Source of the DNA: Limosilactobacillus oris DSM 4864
GTDB taxonomy: Bacteria; Bacillota; Bacilli; Lactobacillales; Lactobacillaceae
Assembly (NCBI RefSeq): GCF_001434465.1
Contig: NZ_AZGE01000002.1
Location: 124,001-188,000 of the forward strand
Direction: 5' to 3'
Length of the DNA stretch: 64,000 nucleotides
In this document: piece by piece, positions 45,946 through 55,387 of the stretch
How positions within the stretch are numbered: position 1 is the first letter of the stretch
Layout of the letters: each line of letters opens with the position of its first letter
The notes under the pieces: generated by a model
The model's input: only the letters and a program-made list of their open reading frames with translations
The model's database searches: none
Told to the model about the DNA's origin: nothing
Position numbers and translations under genes: made by a program

Positions 45946-47334
45946 TTGGATATGAAGAAATCTGCACCAGAATTACGGCGGTCAATGACTGCGGGCCAAA
46001 TGGAAATGATTTCACTTGGTGGCGCCATCGGGGTCGGCCTTTTCATGGGGGCTACCTCGACGATTAAGTGGACGGGGCCGTCAGTTTTACTTTCCTATGC
46101 CTTTGTGGGCTTAATCCTGTATATTGTCATGCGGGCTCTGGGAGAAATGATTTACGTCAACCCGGGGACTGGCTCCTTTGCGGATTACGCGACCGAGTAT
46201 GTCCACCCGCTGGCTGGTTACCTTGCCAAGTGGGCTAACGTGTTTGAGTACATTGTTGTCGGGATGTCTGAAGTGGTGGCGGCAACCGAGTATCTCAAGT
46301 ACTGGTGGCCGCATATGCATACCTGGCTAGCCGGAATTATTATCATTATCTTCTTGGTTCTTGCCAACCTCGCCAGTGCAAAGGCCTACGGGTCGCTTGA
46401 ATTCTGGTTCGCGATGATCAAGGTCATCACGATTATCTTTATGATTTTACTGGGCTTTATGGTAATCTTCTTTGGCTTTGGCAACGGTGGTCACCCGACT
46501 GGTTTTAGCAACCTGTGGTCCCACGGTGGTTTCTTCACCGGTGGGGTGTCCGGCTTCTTCTTCTCCATGTCGATCATTGTCGGTTCCTATGAGGGAATCG
46601 AACTCCTGGGAATTTCTGCCGGGGAGGTTGCCGACCCGCAAAAGGCCATTGTCAAGTCGGTTAAGTCAGTACTTTTCCGGATTTTGATCTTCTACATTGG
46701 CGCGATCTTCGTGATTGTCACGATTTACCCTTGGAACCAGCTGAGCAGCGTCGGCTCACCATTCGTTTCTACCTTTGCCAAGGTTGGGATCACTGCCGCA
46801 GCGTCCATTATTAACTTCGTGGTCCTGACGGCTGCCCTGTCCGGTGCTAACTCGGGAATTTACAGTTCCAGCCGGATGCTCTTTAAGCTGGCCCATGAGG
46901 GGGACGCGCCAAGTATCTTTGGACGCCTTTCCAAGCGGGTGGTCCCCCATGCGGCAATCCTGGGGATTTCCGGCGGGATTTTGATTGGTTTCATCATCGA
47001 TATCATTGCCTCGATTTACAGCAAGTCCACGGCGAACATGTTCGTGGTCGTCTTTAGCTCGTCCGTCTTGCCGGGGATGATTCCGTGGTTCGTCATTCTA
47101 CTGGCCGAATTGCGTTTCCGGCACAACAACCCGGACTTGATGGCACAGCACCCGTTCAAGCTGCCCCTGTACCCGTTCTCCAACTACTTCGCGTTTGTAA
47201 TGTTAATCGTGATTGTAATCTTTATGTTCATCAACCCTGATACCCGGGTTTCCGTGATTGTCGGTGCGCTGGTTCTGATTTTCGCGGTGGTCGTTTACCT
47301 GCTTCGGCACGGCTTTGACCGGCAACGGGGCTAA
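45946..47334 (+). CDS. APC family amino acid permease
   Basis: A 462-residue, 12-TM secondary transporter of the amino acid transporter (AAT/LysP-GabP) family: the N-terminus ELRRSMTAGQMEMISLGGAIGVGLFMGATSTIKWTGPSVLLSYAFVG is the signature, with GTGSFADYATEYVHPLAGYLAKW and NSGIYSSSRMLFKLAHEGDAPSIFGRLSKRVVPHAA further on. Substrate cannot be read from sequence. TTG 45946 is 7 bases from GAAGGGA; ATG 45952 is the alternative and changes only two residues. Monocistronic with a strong terminator. Confidence 0.9.
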   Translation: MDMKKSAPELRRSMTAGQMEMISLGGAIGVGLFMGATSTIKWTGPSVLLSYAFVGLILYIVMRALGEMIYVNPGTGSFADYATEYVHPLAGYLAKWANVFEYIVVGMSEVVAATEYLKYWWPHMHTWLAGIIIIIFLVLANLASAKAYGSLEFWFAMIKVITIIFMILLGFMVIFFGFGNGGHPTGFSNLWSHGGFFTGGVSGFFFSMSIIVGSYEGIELLGISAGEVADPQKAIVKSVKSVLFRILIFYIGAIFVIVTIYPWNQLSSVGSPFVSTFAKVGITAAASIINFVVLTAALSGANSGIYSSSRMLFKLAHEGDAPSIFGRLSKRVVPHAAILGISGGILIGFIIDIIASIYSKSTANMFVVVFSSSVLPGMIPWFVILLAELRFRHNNPDLMAQHPFKLPLYPFSNYFAFVMLIVIVIFMFINPDTRVSVIVGALVLIFAVVVYLLRHGFDRQRG

Positions 47335-47354
47335 GCGATAACTGAATAATGCCT

Positions 47355-47394
47355 AACCGGCTAAGGAAGTTCTAGTGTTCCTTAGCCGGTTTCG
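47355..47394 (+). terminator. Terminator after the APC permease
   Basis: AACCGGCTAAGGAA pairs perfectly with TTCCTTAGCCGGTT. Confidence 0.85.
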
Positions 47395-47439
47395 TAGTAC
47401 AATGGGGTAGTTTAAGTTTAGTTGAAAGGAATTATCTAC

Positions 47440-48981
47440 ATGCAGAAGGGTGAGTTTATCCGTCAACATAACCAGCTAGTCCAGGTCGGGCGGGCAATTT
47501 TGATCGGCCTGTTGACCGGCCTGGTCGTCAGTTTGTTCCGCCTGGCGATTCAGAAACTATTAAACCTTGTAACAACCTGTTTTCAGTACTTTCACCAGCA
47601 TCCGGCCGGCTTGATTTTCTGGGCGCTTGGTTCAATTATCCTTGCCCTGCTGTTGGGCTGGTTGACCCAGCGGCACCCTAACATTAAGGGGTCAGGGATT
47701 CCCCAGGTTGAGGGGCAGCTCACCAGCCAGTTTGAGGAAGAATGGTGGGCGGTTCTTTGGCGGAAATTCTTTGGTGGAATTCTGGCGATTGGTTCGGGGC
47801 TCTACCTTGGACGGGAAGGACCGTCGATTCAACTCGGGGCCACGATCGGTCAAGGGGTTGAGGAAAGCCTGCACGCGGGCAAACTGAACCGCCAGGTGGG
47901 CATTGCCAGCGGAGCGGCTGCCGGGCTCTCCGCCGCCTTTAACGCACCGATTGCAGCCACGATTTTTATCCTAGAGGAGGTCTACCATAACTTTTCGCCG
48001 GTCATCTGGCTGGCGACTTTCGTCAGTGCCCTGTGTTCCAACATGGTTTCCCTCACGATTTTCGGTCTCCACCCGGTTCTGGACGTGCCCTACCGGTATA
48101 TGCTGCCGACCCGCTACTACTGGCACTTAGTGGTGCTGGGGCTGGTCCTGGGCTTACTGGGCCGCCTCTACCAGCTGGTGATCCTCCGGCTTGATTCGTG
48201 GACGGCGAAGCTCACTTGGCTGCCCCCGTTTGCCTATCCCGTTGTTCCCTTCCTGCTGGTAATCCCGATTGCCTGGTACCTGCCGGTCACGTTAGGTGGC
48301 GGGAACCGGCTCATTGGTGAGCTGACCAGTTTGCCCTTCTCGCTCAGCCTCTTTGCGGGCCTCTTCCTCCTCCGCTTTGTCTTTTCAATGGTTAGTTATA
48401 GTTCACAGCTGCCCGGGGGGATTTTCCTGCCGATTCTGACCCTCGGAGCTGTTCTGGGGGCGGTATACTGCGCGTTGATGGTGCGTTGCGGTCTCTTGCC
48501 CGCCCAGTACCTGCCAAACTTTATTATCTACGCCATGGCCGGCTATTTTGCCTGCATCAGCAAGGCCCCCTTTACCGCCATCCTTTTGATTACCGAAATG
48601 GTCGGGTCGCTTGCCCATTTAATGCCCCTGGCAATTGTCGCGATGGTGGCTTACTTGGTAGTGGATAGTCTCCATGGGGAACCAGTCTATACCGCGATGT
48701 TCAACAACTTTATTGGTAAACACCAGGATAACCACCCCCAGGAAGTCGAAATGTCGGTGACGATTTACGCTGGGGCACGTCTGGACGGCAAGCGGATCAT
48801 GGACTATGACTGGCCCGCTAATAGTATTGTCACGAGTGTTTACCGGGGTGAGCAACGGATTATTCCAAACGGGCAGACCAAACTGGCGGCTGGGGACACT
48901 CTGATTATTCAAGTCTGTCAGAGCAGGACTGGCAAGGTTCTCGGCCAGATTTCCCGGGCGGCGCATTATGCGGATGTATAG
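47440..48981 (+). CDS. ClC-type chloride/proton antiporter with C-terminal TrkA-C domain
   Basis: A 513-residue membrane protein. Selectivity and gating motifs are KGSGIPQVEGQ, GREGPSIQLGATIG (gating Glu) and SGAAAGLSAAFNAPIAATIFILEEVYHNF, whose Glu pair includes the position of the internal proton glutamate, so antiport is more likely than channel function. About residues 440-510 form a soluble TrkA-C (RCK-C) domain (MSVTIYAGARLDGKRIMDYDWPANSIVTSVYRGEQRIIPNG), which in other proteins can bind nucleotides. TTG 47422 overlaps the AAAGGA region; ATG 47440 is chosen. Confidence 0.9.
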   Translation: MQKGEFIRQHNQLVQVGRAILIGLLTGLVVSLFRLAIQKLLNLVTTCFQYFHQHPAGLIFWALGSIILALLLGWLTQRHPNIKGSGIPQVEGQLTSQFEEEWWAVLWRKFFGGILAIGSGLYLGREGPSIQLGATIGQGVEESLHAGKLNRQVGIASGAAAGLSAAFNAPIAATIFILEEVYHNFSPVIWLATFVSALCSNMVSLTIFGLHPVLDVPYRYMLPTRYYWHLVVLGLVLGLLGRLYQLVILRLDSWTAKLTWLPPFAYPVVPFLLVIPIAWYLPVTLGGGNRLIGELTSLPFSLSLFAGLFLLRFVFSMVSYSSQLPGGIFLPILTLGAVLGAVYCALMVRCGLLPAQYLPNFIIYAMAGYFACISKAPFTAILLITEMVGSLAHLMPLAIVAMVAYLVVDSLHGEPVYTAMFNNFIGKHQDNHPQEVEMSVTIYAGARLDGKRIMDYDWPANSIVTSVYRGEQRIIPNGQTKLAAGDTLIIQVCQSRTGKVLGQISRAAHYADV

Positions 48982-49046
48982 AAATTACTGCTTTAGTATG
49001 ATATGATATTCAAGATATAGTGGGTATAAATTAGGAGGAAATTTCC

Positions 49047-49286
49047 TTGTATAATACTTTAATGACAATTTTTCTAATCGTATGTGTGATTCTGATTGCG
49101 TGTGTAATGATGCAACCAGCCAAAAACGATAACGATGCGATGTCAGCCTTGACCGGTGGCGCGGGCGACCTCTTTTCCCGGCGGAAGGCCCGGGGATTTG
49201 AGGCGGTCATGCAGATTGTAACGACTATCTGTGGGGCGTTATTCTTCATTCTGGCATTGGCGCTGGTTTACGTGTCATCACATTAA
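49047..49286 (+). CDS. secG: Preprotein translocase subunit SecG
   Basis: Third SecYEG channel subunit, 79 residues, with two membrane helices (about 3-23 and 53-75) and the conserved cytosolic loop SALTGGAGDLFSRRKARGFEAVM. It starts at TTG 49047, 6 bases after TAGGAGGAA. It heads the secG-esterase-rnr-smpB cluster, conserved in Bacilli. A terminator-like hairpin separates it from the esterase gene. Confidence 0.93.
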   Translation: MYNTLMTIFLIVCVILIACVMMQPAKNDNDAMSALTGGAGDLFSRRKARGFEAVMQIVTTICGALFFILALALVYVSSH

Positions 49287-49295
49287 CTTGATTAT

Positions 49296-49328
49296 GCCCC
49301 CTGCTAGCTATGCTTCAGGGGGCTTTTT
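49296..49328 (+). terminator. Terminator or attenuator after secG
   Basis: GCCCCCTG (49296-49303) pairs perfectly with CAGGGGGC (49316-49323), followed by TTTTTG. The esterase start is only 18 bases further on. Confidence 0.85.
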
Positions 49329-49346
49329 GTTGGGAGTGGGGTAAAG

Positions 49347-50117
49347 ATGAAGACCTATACTGGCGAAACCTGCTTTTTCCCCCATAGCGGCAAGCGGGGA
49401 GTGATCCTCCTGCACGCCTATACTGGGAACAGCAATGATGTTCGGATGCTGGCCCGCCACCTGAATTGGGCGGGGTACACCGTTTGTGCGCCCCTCTTTA
49501 CGGGCCATGGCGGCGATCCCCGGAAAATTTTGCAAACCGGCAACCCCGATGAGTGGTGGGATGATACCCGGATGGCAATTTTTCGGCTTAAAGATTACGG
49601 CCTGACCCAGATTGCCATTTTTGGCCTATCACTCGGCGGACTTTTCGCAACCAAGGCCCTGGAAGAGGATCCTAGTTTAGCCGGTGGCGGCGTCTTTGCG
49701 TCACCGATTACCAGTTGGGGCGCGACTAACGTTCCGGAATATTTCCCCCGTCTGGCTGCCAAGTATTACCGGCAGCATGGCCTGGCGCCAGATTTGATCC
49801 AGGAACGCCTAAACTGGTTAGACGCGCGGCTTCCCCAGCAGCTAGGGGCAATTCAGCAGTTGACCAAGGAGCTGGATCAGCGGCTCGGCCAGATCAAGCG
49901 GCCGTTTTTCATCGCCCAGGGCGGGGCCGATGAGATGATTGATCCGCGTTCGGGAGCTACCCTGCGGGATAAGCTGCAAGCTCAGGGAACCCCGGTTGAT
50001 TACCACTATTACCCAACGGCAACCCACCTGTTGACGGTCAATTCTGCCCACCGTCAACTGTTTAACGACGTGGAACACTTTTTAAATAACTTATTTGAGG
50101 TACAAAATGACAAGTAA
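49347..50117 (+). CDS. est: Carboxylesterase (alpha/beta hydrolase)
   Basis: A 256-residue cytosolic alpha/beta-hydrolase like B. subtilis YvaK and Geobacillus Est30. The nucleophile elbow is GLSLGG, with the oxyanion region LLHAYTGNSNDVRML and the catalytic His near ATHLLTVN; the Asp is likely in GGADEMIDP. Weak GGGGTAAAG precedes the ATG. It overlaps rnr by 11 bases (shared ATGACAAGTAA). The natural substrate is unknown. Confidence 0.92.
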   Translation: MKTYTGETCFFPHSGKRGVILLHAYTGNSNDVRMLARHLNWAGYTVCAPLFTGHGGDPRKILQTGNPDEWWDDTRMAIFRLKDYGLTQIAIFGLSLGGLFATKALEEDPSLAGGGVFASPITSWGATNVPEYFPRLAAKYYRQHGLAPDLIQERLNWLDARLPQQLGAIQQLTKELDQRLGQIKRPFFIAQGGADEMIDPRSGATLRDKLQAQGTPVDYHYYPTATHLLTVNSAHRQLFNDVEHFLNNLFEVQNDK

Positions 50118-52467
50118 TAGTTTAAACTTAAAAGATGAAATTAGCGCCTTCTTAACGAAGAATGCCGGGATTAGCTATTCGGCGGAACGGATTGCCCATG
50201 CACTGAACATGGACAACGCCGACCAATTTACCCCGATCATCCAGACCCTGGCGCAGCTCGAACGGGAAAAGAAGGTTCGGGTGACCGACAAGGGCGAGTT
50301 CGAAGCGGTCATTAAGCAGGAACCGATTACTGGGACTTTTCATGGCAACGATAAGGGTTTTGGCTTCGTAGAATACGATCCGGACTTGCCGGATATGTAT
50401 GTTAACCCTGACCATACCCTGCACGCCCTCAATGGCGACACGGTGGCGGTCAAGGTTCTGCGGCCGGGAGATCCAGCCGCGGGGCAGGGGCCAGAAGCTC
50501 AGGTTACTAAGATTATTGACCACAATTATGAACGGGTCGTGGGGGAATTTAAGCAGGAAACGGTCGGCAACTACATCGGCGAAATCCTGCTCAAGGACAA
50601 AAAGTTATCCCAGTACCGTTTCTTCGTTACTGATAAGGGGTTAAAGCCCATGGACGGCGAGGTCGTGACCGCGACCGTTACGACCTACCCGAGTGACGAA
50701 TCACCGCAGGCAATGACTGGTGCGGTGACCGAGGTCATCGGAAACAAGGACGAACCGGGGATTGATATCCTGTCGGTGATTTACGCCCATGACGTTCCGC
50801 ATGAGTTCCCCAAGGAAGTAATGGACCAAGCCAACAAGATTCCCCTGCACGTTCTGCCAGAGGAAAAGAAGGGCCGCAAGGATATTACCAATCAGCCGCT
50901 GGTGACGATTGACGCCATCGAGTCAAAGGACCTTGATGACGCCGTGGTGGCCTGGAAGATGGACAATGGTCATTACCACTTAGGGGTCCACATTGCCGAC
51001 GTCAGCCACTACGTCCAACCGGGGACGCCGCTGGACAAGGAAGCCTTCAAGCGGGGGACTTCCGTTTACCTGACCGACCGGGTGGTTCCAATGCTGCCGA
51101 AACGGCTGTCTAACGGGATTTGTTCTCTGAACCCGGGTGAAGAGCGGCTGGCGATGAGCTGTGAGATGGAAATCGATGAGCAGGGCCGGGTCGTTAAGCA
51201 CCGGATTTTCCCAAGTGTGATGAAGTCCCACGCCCGGATGACCTACAAGGCGGTCAACCGGATCCTGGAAGCCCATGACCAAAAGACGATCGACCAGTAT
51301 AAGGACCTCGTGCCGATGTTTGAGACGATGGGCGAACTTCACAAGATCTTGCTCAAGAGCCGGAAGCGGCGGGGAGCAATTGACTTTGAAGCTCCTGAAG
51401 CGAAGATCATCGTTGATGACAAGGGGCACCCGATTGACATCCAGCTCCGTGACCGGGGACTGGCGGAACGGATGATTGAATCCTTCATGCTGGCGGCCAA
51501 CGAAACGGTGGCGGAACACTACTTCAACGAGCACGTGCCGTTCCTCTACCGGATCCACGAAACGCCGGATAAGGACCGGGTGAAGGCCTTTGTTGACTTC
51601 CTGAACGTCTTTGGCATTGATGTCCACGGCGACATCAACAACGTCAAGCCGAAGATGCTGCAAAAGGTTCTCAAGGACGTCGCTGGGAAGCCTGAGGAAC
51701 AGATGGTGCAGGTGATGATGCTGCGGAGTATGCAGCAGGCTAAGTATTCTGACGAGGAGTTAGGGCACTTTGGACTGGGGGCAAAGTACTACACCCACTT
51801 TACTTCACCGATTCGGCGGTACCCTGACGACACGGTGCACCGCCTGATTAAGTGGTACGACCAGCATGGCAAGGGTGAACGTGCTAAGGCAGCCTGGCGA
51901 GACCAGCTGCCAGAAATTGCCGAACACACCTCAGTGACTGAGCGGCGCGGTATTGATACCGAGCGGGATGTTGATAGTATGAAGAAGGCCGAATACATGG
52001 AGGACCATGTTGGCGAAACCTTCGACGCGGTGGTCAGCTCGGTCATGAAGTTCGGTCTCTTCGTGGAATTGGAGAACACCGTTGAAGGGTTAATCCACAT
52101 CAGCGTGATGAACGATGATTACTACGAATATTCTGAAAAGCACCTGGCCCTGATTGGGCGGAAGACGCACCGGATTTTCCAAATTGGTCAGCCGGTGAAG
52201 GTACGCTTGAAGCGGGTTGATAAAGACCTGCGGGAAGTTGATTTTGAACTCGTCAATCCGCAGGACGCGCCGACGACCAAGATTCGGGTACCGCATGAAC
52301 ATGACAACCGTCGTCGTGGCGGCGGCCGGCGTGGGAACCACGGTCACGTTAAGCGCCACGATCGTCGGCAGCATAACGGCAACGTTAATAACCGTCAGAT
52401 CAACCGTGGACAGACGCGCCACCACAACAATTCCCGTGACCACCATTCACAGGGACGGCGCCACTAA
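50107..52467 (+). CDS. rnr: Ribonuclease R
   Basis: A processive 3'-5' exoribonuclease that degrades structured RNA and acts with tmRNA-SmpB. The 786 residues comprise an N-terminal helix-turn-helix, cold-shock domains (GTFHGNDKGFGFVEYD), the RNB catalytic domain with IDAIESKDLDDAV (metal Asp residues), and an S1 domain (GETFDAVVSSVMKFGLFVELENTVEGLIHIS). The last 55 or so residues are an unusual Arg/His/Asn/Gly-rich tail. ATG 50107 after TTGAGGT is preferred over 50095. smpB follows 19 bases downstream. Confidence 0.97.
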   Translation: MTSNSLNLKDEISAFLTKNAGISYSAERIAHALNMDNADQFTPIIQTLAQLEREKKVRVTDKGEFEAVIKQEPITGTFHGNDKGFGFVEYDPDLPDMYVNPDHTLHALNGDTVAVKVLRPGDPAAGQGPEAQVTKIIDHNYERVVGEFKQETVGNYIGEILLKDKKLSQYRFFVTDKGLKPMDGEVVTATVTTYPSDESPQAMTGAVTEVIGNKDEPGIDILSVIYAHDVPHEFPKEVMDQANKIPLHVLPEEKKGRKDITNQPLVTIDAIESKDLDDAVVAWKMDNGHYHLGVHIADVSHYVQPGTPLDKEAFKRGTSVYLTDRVVPMLPKRLSNGICSLNPGEERLAMSCEMEIDEQGRVVKHRIFPSVMKSHARMTYKAVNRILEAHDQKTIDQYKDLVPMFETMGELHKILLKSRKRRGAIDFEAPEAKIIVDDKGHPIDIQLRDRGLAERMIESFMLAANETVAEHYFNEHVPFLYRIHETPDKDRVKAFVDFLNVFGIDVHGDINNVKPKMLQKVLKDVAGKPEEQMVQVMMLRSMQQAKYSDEELGHFGLGAKYYTHFTSPIRRYPDDTVHRLIKWYDQHGKGERAKAAWRDQLPEIAEHTSVTERRGIDTERDVDSMKKAEYMEDHVGETFDAVVSSVMKFGLFVELENTVEGLIHISVMNDDYYEYSEKHLALIGRKTHRIFQIGQPVKVRLKRVDKDLREVDFELVNPQDAPTTKIRVPHEHDNRRRGGGRRGNHGHVKRHDRRQHNGNVNNRQINRGQTRHHNNSRDHHSQGRRH

Positions 52468-52486
52468 TAACTAATGGAGGGATAAA

Positions 52487-52960
52487 ATGGCCAAAAAATC
52501 CCCACAAAAGAATAACGATAACTTAATTGCCCAAAACAAAAAGGCCCGTCACGACTACTTCGTGACGGACACTTACGAGGCGGGACTGGTCCTGACCGGG
52601 ACTGAGATCAAGTCGGTTCGGGCCCACCGGGTCAACCTCAAGGACGGCTTTGCCCAGATTAAAAACGGCGAGGCCTGGCTGATGAATGTTCACATCAGCG
52701 AGTATGATAACGGCAACATCTTTAACCAGGATCCTCTGCGTAACCGGAAATTGCTGCTCCATAAAAAGGAACTCCACCGGTTGACCGGGGTCTTACAGGA
52801 TAAGGGGGTTACCCTGATTCCACTGAAGATGTATATTAAGCACGGCTATGCCAAAGTCCTGCTGGGAGTTGCCAAGGGGAAACACCAGTACGACAAGCGG
52901 GAAGCAATCAAGCGCCGGGAGCAGAACCGTGAAATTGAACGGGTAATGAAGCATTATTAG
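52487..52960 (+). CDS. smpB: SsrA-binding protein SmpB
   Basis: Binds tmRNA and delivers it to stalled ribosomes (trans-translation). The 157 residues show [39 protein letters not shown], the SmpB signature, and a basic C-terminal tail ([16 protein letters not shown]) that occupies the decoding centre. AATGGAGGGA precedes the ATG. Partner of the adjacent RNase R. No ssrA gene is visible downstream in the window. Confidence 0.97.
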   Translation: MAKKSPQKNNDNLIAQNKKARHDYFVTDTYEAGLVLTGTEIKSVRAHRVNLKDGFAQIKNGEAWLMNVHISEYDNGNIFNQDPLRNRKLLLHKKELHRLTGVLQDKGVTLIPLKMYIKHGYAKVLLGVAKGKHQYDKREAIKRREQNREIERVMKHY

Positions 52961-52964
52961 CAGA

Positions 52965-53010
52965 AAAACGGCAGCGTTGTGTCACGAAACGGGCATGACG
53001 CTGCCGTTTT
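52965..53010 (+). terminator. Terminator after smpB
   Basis: AAAACGGCAGCGT pairs perfectly with ACGCTGCCGTTTT around a 20-base loop that itself has short inverted arms (GTCA/TGAC). Confidence 0.9.
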
Positions 53011-53085
53011 GACTGAGACAGGCTGGCCAATCATTTGCTAGGATAGTATAATTGGAGCATTAAAATTGAAGGAGCAAGCTAAGCA

Positions 53086-53772
53086 ATGAAAAAGGGACTT
53101 GACGCACCGCTGGTACCAATTATTTTCACGGCCTGTGGGCTGGTGGGGATGATTCCAGCCTGGAACTCGCACCAACTGTATAACTTCTTTTTCCCGGTAT
53201 TGATGCTGGTCCTCGCGACTATCTTTGTCCACACCAGTTACTGGGGGAAGTACGCCATTATCCGGCAAACGGTCGCGGCATTAAAAATCCCCCAAAATAG
53301 TCAGGTGCTCGACCTGGGGACTGGGCACGGGACGGTTTTATTAGCGGTGGCGGGCAAACTTCAGCGCCCTGGCAAAGTGGTGGGGATCGACCTGTGGAAG
53401 TCTGCTGACCAGTCGAGTAACTCCCTTACCGCGACACAGCAAAATATTGAAGCAGCCGGGGTCAGTGATGTTGCCGAAATCAAAACCGCTGATATGACTA
53501 AACTGCCCTTTGACGATGAAAGTTTTGATTATGTTTTTGCTAGTTTAGCGATCCATAACGTCAAACCCCAGGCGCAGCGCGAGCTAGCTCTCCGGGAAGC
53601 ATTGCGGGTCCTCAAGCCGGCTGGCTACTTGGTTATTATTGATTTGGAACATGTCGGCGAATTTAAGCGCTACTTAAACGAGCAAAATTGCCGCCAGGTC
53701 AGTGTTAAGCGAGCCGGGTTTAATGGCCTGTGGGGCTGGCTGCCGACCCGGATCCTGGTTGCCGAGAAGTAG
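53086..53772 (+). CDS. Membrane-anchored class I SAM-dependent methyltransferase
   Basis: A 228-residue protein: two N-terminal hydrophobic helices (about 9-26 and 31-51), then a methyltransferase domain with motif I VLDLGTGHGTVLLAVA (about 75-90), the acidic VVGIDLW, and LPFDDESFDYVFASLAIHNV. The combination suggests a membrane-surface substrate such as a lipid or quinone, but the substrate cannot be read. GGAGCAA precedes the ATG. It is monocistronic and followed by repeat copy E. Confidence 0.85.
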   Translation: MKKGLDAPLVPIIFTACGLVGMIPAWNSHQLYNFFFPVLMLVLATIFVHTSYWGKYAIIRQTVAALKIPQNSQVLDLGTGHGTVLLAVAGKLQRPGKVVGIDLWKSADQSSNSLTATQQNIEAAGVSDVAEIKTADMTKLPFDDESFDYVFASLAIHNVKPQAQRELALREALRVLKPAGYLVIIDLEHVGEFKRYLNEQNCRQVSVKRAGFNGLWGWLPTRILVAEK

Positions 53773-53841
53773 GCGGAGATACGGGAGCAGGCCGGTTGTG
53801 GAGAAGCGTGACTATAATTGAAAAATTCAGAGAATGAAACA

Positions 53842-53931
53842 AACACCGCCAACCGGCTGACCAGCTGATTGGCGGTGTTCGTCTTTCTGCGTTGTTGCAA
53901 TAGCTAAGAGGCTGAGATTTCTCCCAGCCTC
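53842..53931 (+). repeat. Dispersed intergenic repeat, copy E, with two terminators
   Basis: Forward-strand order: hairpin AACACCGCCAA...TTGGCGGTGTT (53842-53879), TCGTCTTTCTGCGTTGTTGCAATAG, TAAGAGGCTGAG, hairpin GAGGCTG...CAGCCTC (53908-53931). The TCGACGCG...CCAGCC middle is deleted relative to copy F. The first hairpin serves the methyltransferase gene and the second the convergent reverse gene. Confidence 0.65.
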
Positions 53932-53940
53932 GTCTTAACC

Positions 53941-54489
53941 TTACTGTTTGATTTTAAAGTTCATTTCCAGATCGCCTTCAAGTGACCGGTTGGTAAAACC
54001 GACGCGCTGCTGGTTAACCTGTCCACTGCGGGCCCAGTGGTCCAGCACACTGGCAATTAAAATTGCTAGGGGTTCATCTGCTTCGCGTTCCACCTGGAGC
54101 TCATGGTAGTAGGTGCCGGTGAGCTGGACAGGTTTGATAGCAAAAACGAGCCGACCGCCGCCAAAGACCCGGTAGCGGTTGCCCAGCGGCGAGCCGACAA
54201 TAATCCAGTTTAGGCCCCGAATGTAAATTACCTGGCGGACAAAGCCAAAGGACTTCCCAACGGTGCCGACCCGCTGGCGGTGCTGATAAAGGGCAAACTT
54301 TGGCAGTAAGCCGAGCGAAAGCTGCTTGACTTCAGCGAGGAGGGCCCCATTGATTGCATAGAGGGAGAGAACATCATGGTGCAACCCCCACTTGCCAGCG
54401 AGAAGGTACCGGGACTGCCCCTGCTGGTCCTGAATGATCGTTGTTCCATGAAGGTCCGTCGAATGATCTCGAAGATACAACTGCCGCAC
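53941..54489 (-). CDS. LURP-one-related (YxjI-like) protein
   Basis: A 182-residue protein resembling the LURP-one/Tubby-C-like beta-barrel family (B. subtilis YxjI): LYLRDHSTDLHGTTIIQDQQGQSRYLLAGKWGLHHDVLSLYAINGALLAEVKQLSLGLLPKFALY followed by alternating short beta strands. It has no signal peptide or clear membrane segment. Function is unknown. It starts at GTG 54489, about 5 bases after GGTGGTGA; no better in-frame ATG exists. Family assignment is by pattern only. Confidence 0.72.
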   Translation of the reverse strand: MRQLYLRDHSTDLHGTTIIQDQQGQSRYLLAGKWGLHHDVLSLYAINGALLAEVKQLSLGLLPKFALYQHRQRVGTVGKSFGFVRQVIYIRGLNWIIVGSPLGNRYRVFGGGRLVFAIKPVQLTGTYYHELQVEREADEPLAILIASVLDHWARSGQVNQQRVGFTNRSLEGDLEMNFKIKQ

Positions 54490-54639
54490 GAAGTCACCAC
54501 CATCCTTGATTAATTATTAAACCTATTCTACCAGCTTGGTCAGCAAATGACTAATCTTGACCCTCGCAAAAGCGTTTTCAGTTCCACTGTTACCAGTAAA
54601 TCAGATATGATAAAATAAAAAGCGAGGTGCAAAATAGTC

Positions 54640-55362
54640 ATGAAACAATTAATCCACAATGACTGGTGGGATGTTTTGAAGCCCCAGTTTGAAAGCCAGT
54701 CCTATTCACAGCTGCATGATTTCTTGAAAACGGAGTACACGCACCGGACGATTTACCCGGAGATGCACCATATCTTCGAGGCGTTCGAGTGGACTCCCTT
54801 TCACAATGTCAAGGTCGTGATTTTGGGACAGGATCCCTACCACGGTCCCCATCAGGCCCATGGTTGTAGTTTCTCTGTCTTACCGGGGGTGGCGGTTCCG
54901 CCCTCGTTGCAAAACATTTATAAGGAATTGCAGAGCGACGTTGGCTTTCAGCCGGTGAACCATGGTTACCTCAAGCACTGGGCTGACCAGGGCGTGCTAT
55001 TGCTCAACTCCGTCTTGACGGTTCGGGCGGGGCAGGCATATTCTCACCGGGGACACGGCTGGGAACAGCTGACGGACGCGGCAATTCACGCCCTGTCTGA
55101 ACGGCCCCAGCCGGTTGTCTTCATCCTGTGGGGCCGGGCCGCACGGGACAAGAAGAAGCTGATTAATACGAACACCAACATTATTCTGGAGTCGCCCCAC
55201 CCGAGCCCGCTGTCGGCTAACCGCGGATTCTTTGGGTCACGACCGTTTTCCAAGACCAATGAAGCACTTCAGGCGATGGGAGAAAAGCCGATTGATTGGC
55301 AACTGCCGGCAAACCCGGAAGTTGATGAAGGCCCAGCGGATCAGCTGCCGAAAAATGCTTAG
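54640..55362 (+). CDS. ung: Uracil-DNA glycosylase
   Basis: Removes uracil from DNA in base excision repair. The 240 residues show the water-activating loop [16 protein letters not shown], the uracil-binding [12 protein letters not shown] and the DNA-intercalation loop [20 protein letters not shown]. It carries a short acidic C-terminal extension after the usual end. AGCGAGGTG precedes the ATG. pta starts 25 bases after; the pair is also adjacent in other lactobacilli, as I recall. Confidence 0.96.
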   Translation: MKQLIHNDWWDVLKPQFESQSYSQLHDFLKTEYTHRTIYPEMHHIFEAFEWTPFHNVKVVILGQDPYHGPHQAHGCSFSVLPGVAVPPSLQNIYKELQSDVGFQPVNHGYLKHWADQGVLLLNSVLTVRAGQAYSHRGHGWEQLTDAAIHALSERPQPVVFILWGRAARDKKKLINTNTNIILESPHPSPLSANRGFFGSRPFSKTNEALQAMGEKPIDWQLPANPEVDEGPADQLPKNA

Positions 55363-55387
55363 GATCAATTGAGGAGGTACTTGCATA

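Noticed and set aside
52961-53085. tmRNA (ssrA) next to smpB
   Set aside because: The gap is too short and holds only a terminator; no tRNA-Ala-like ends are seen.
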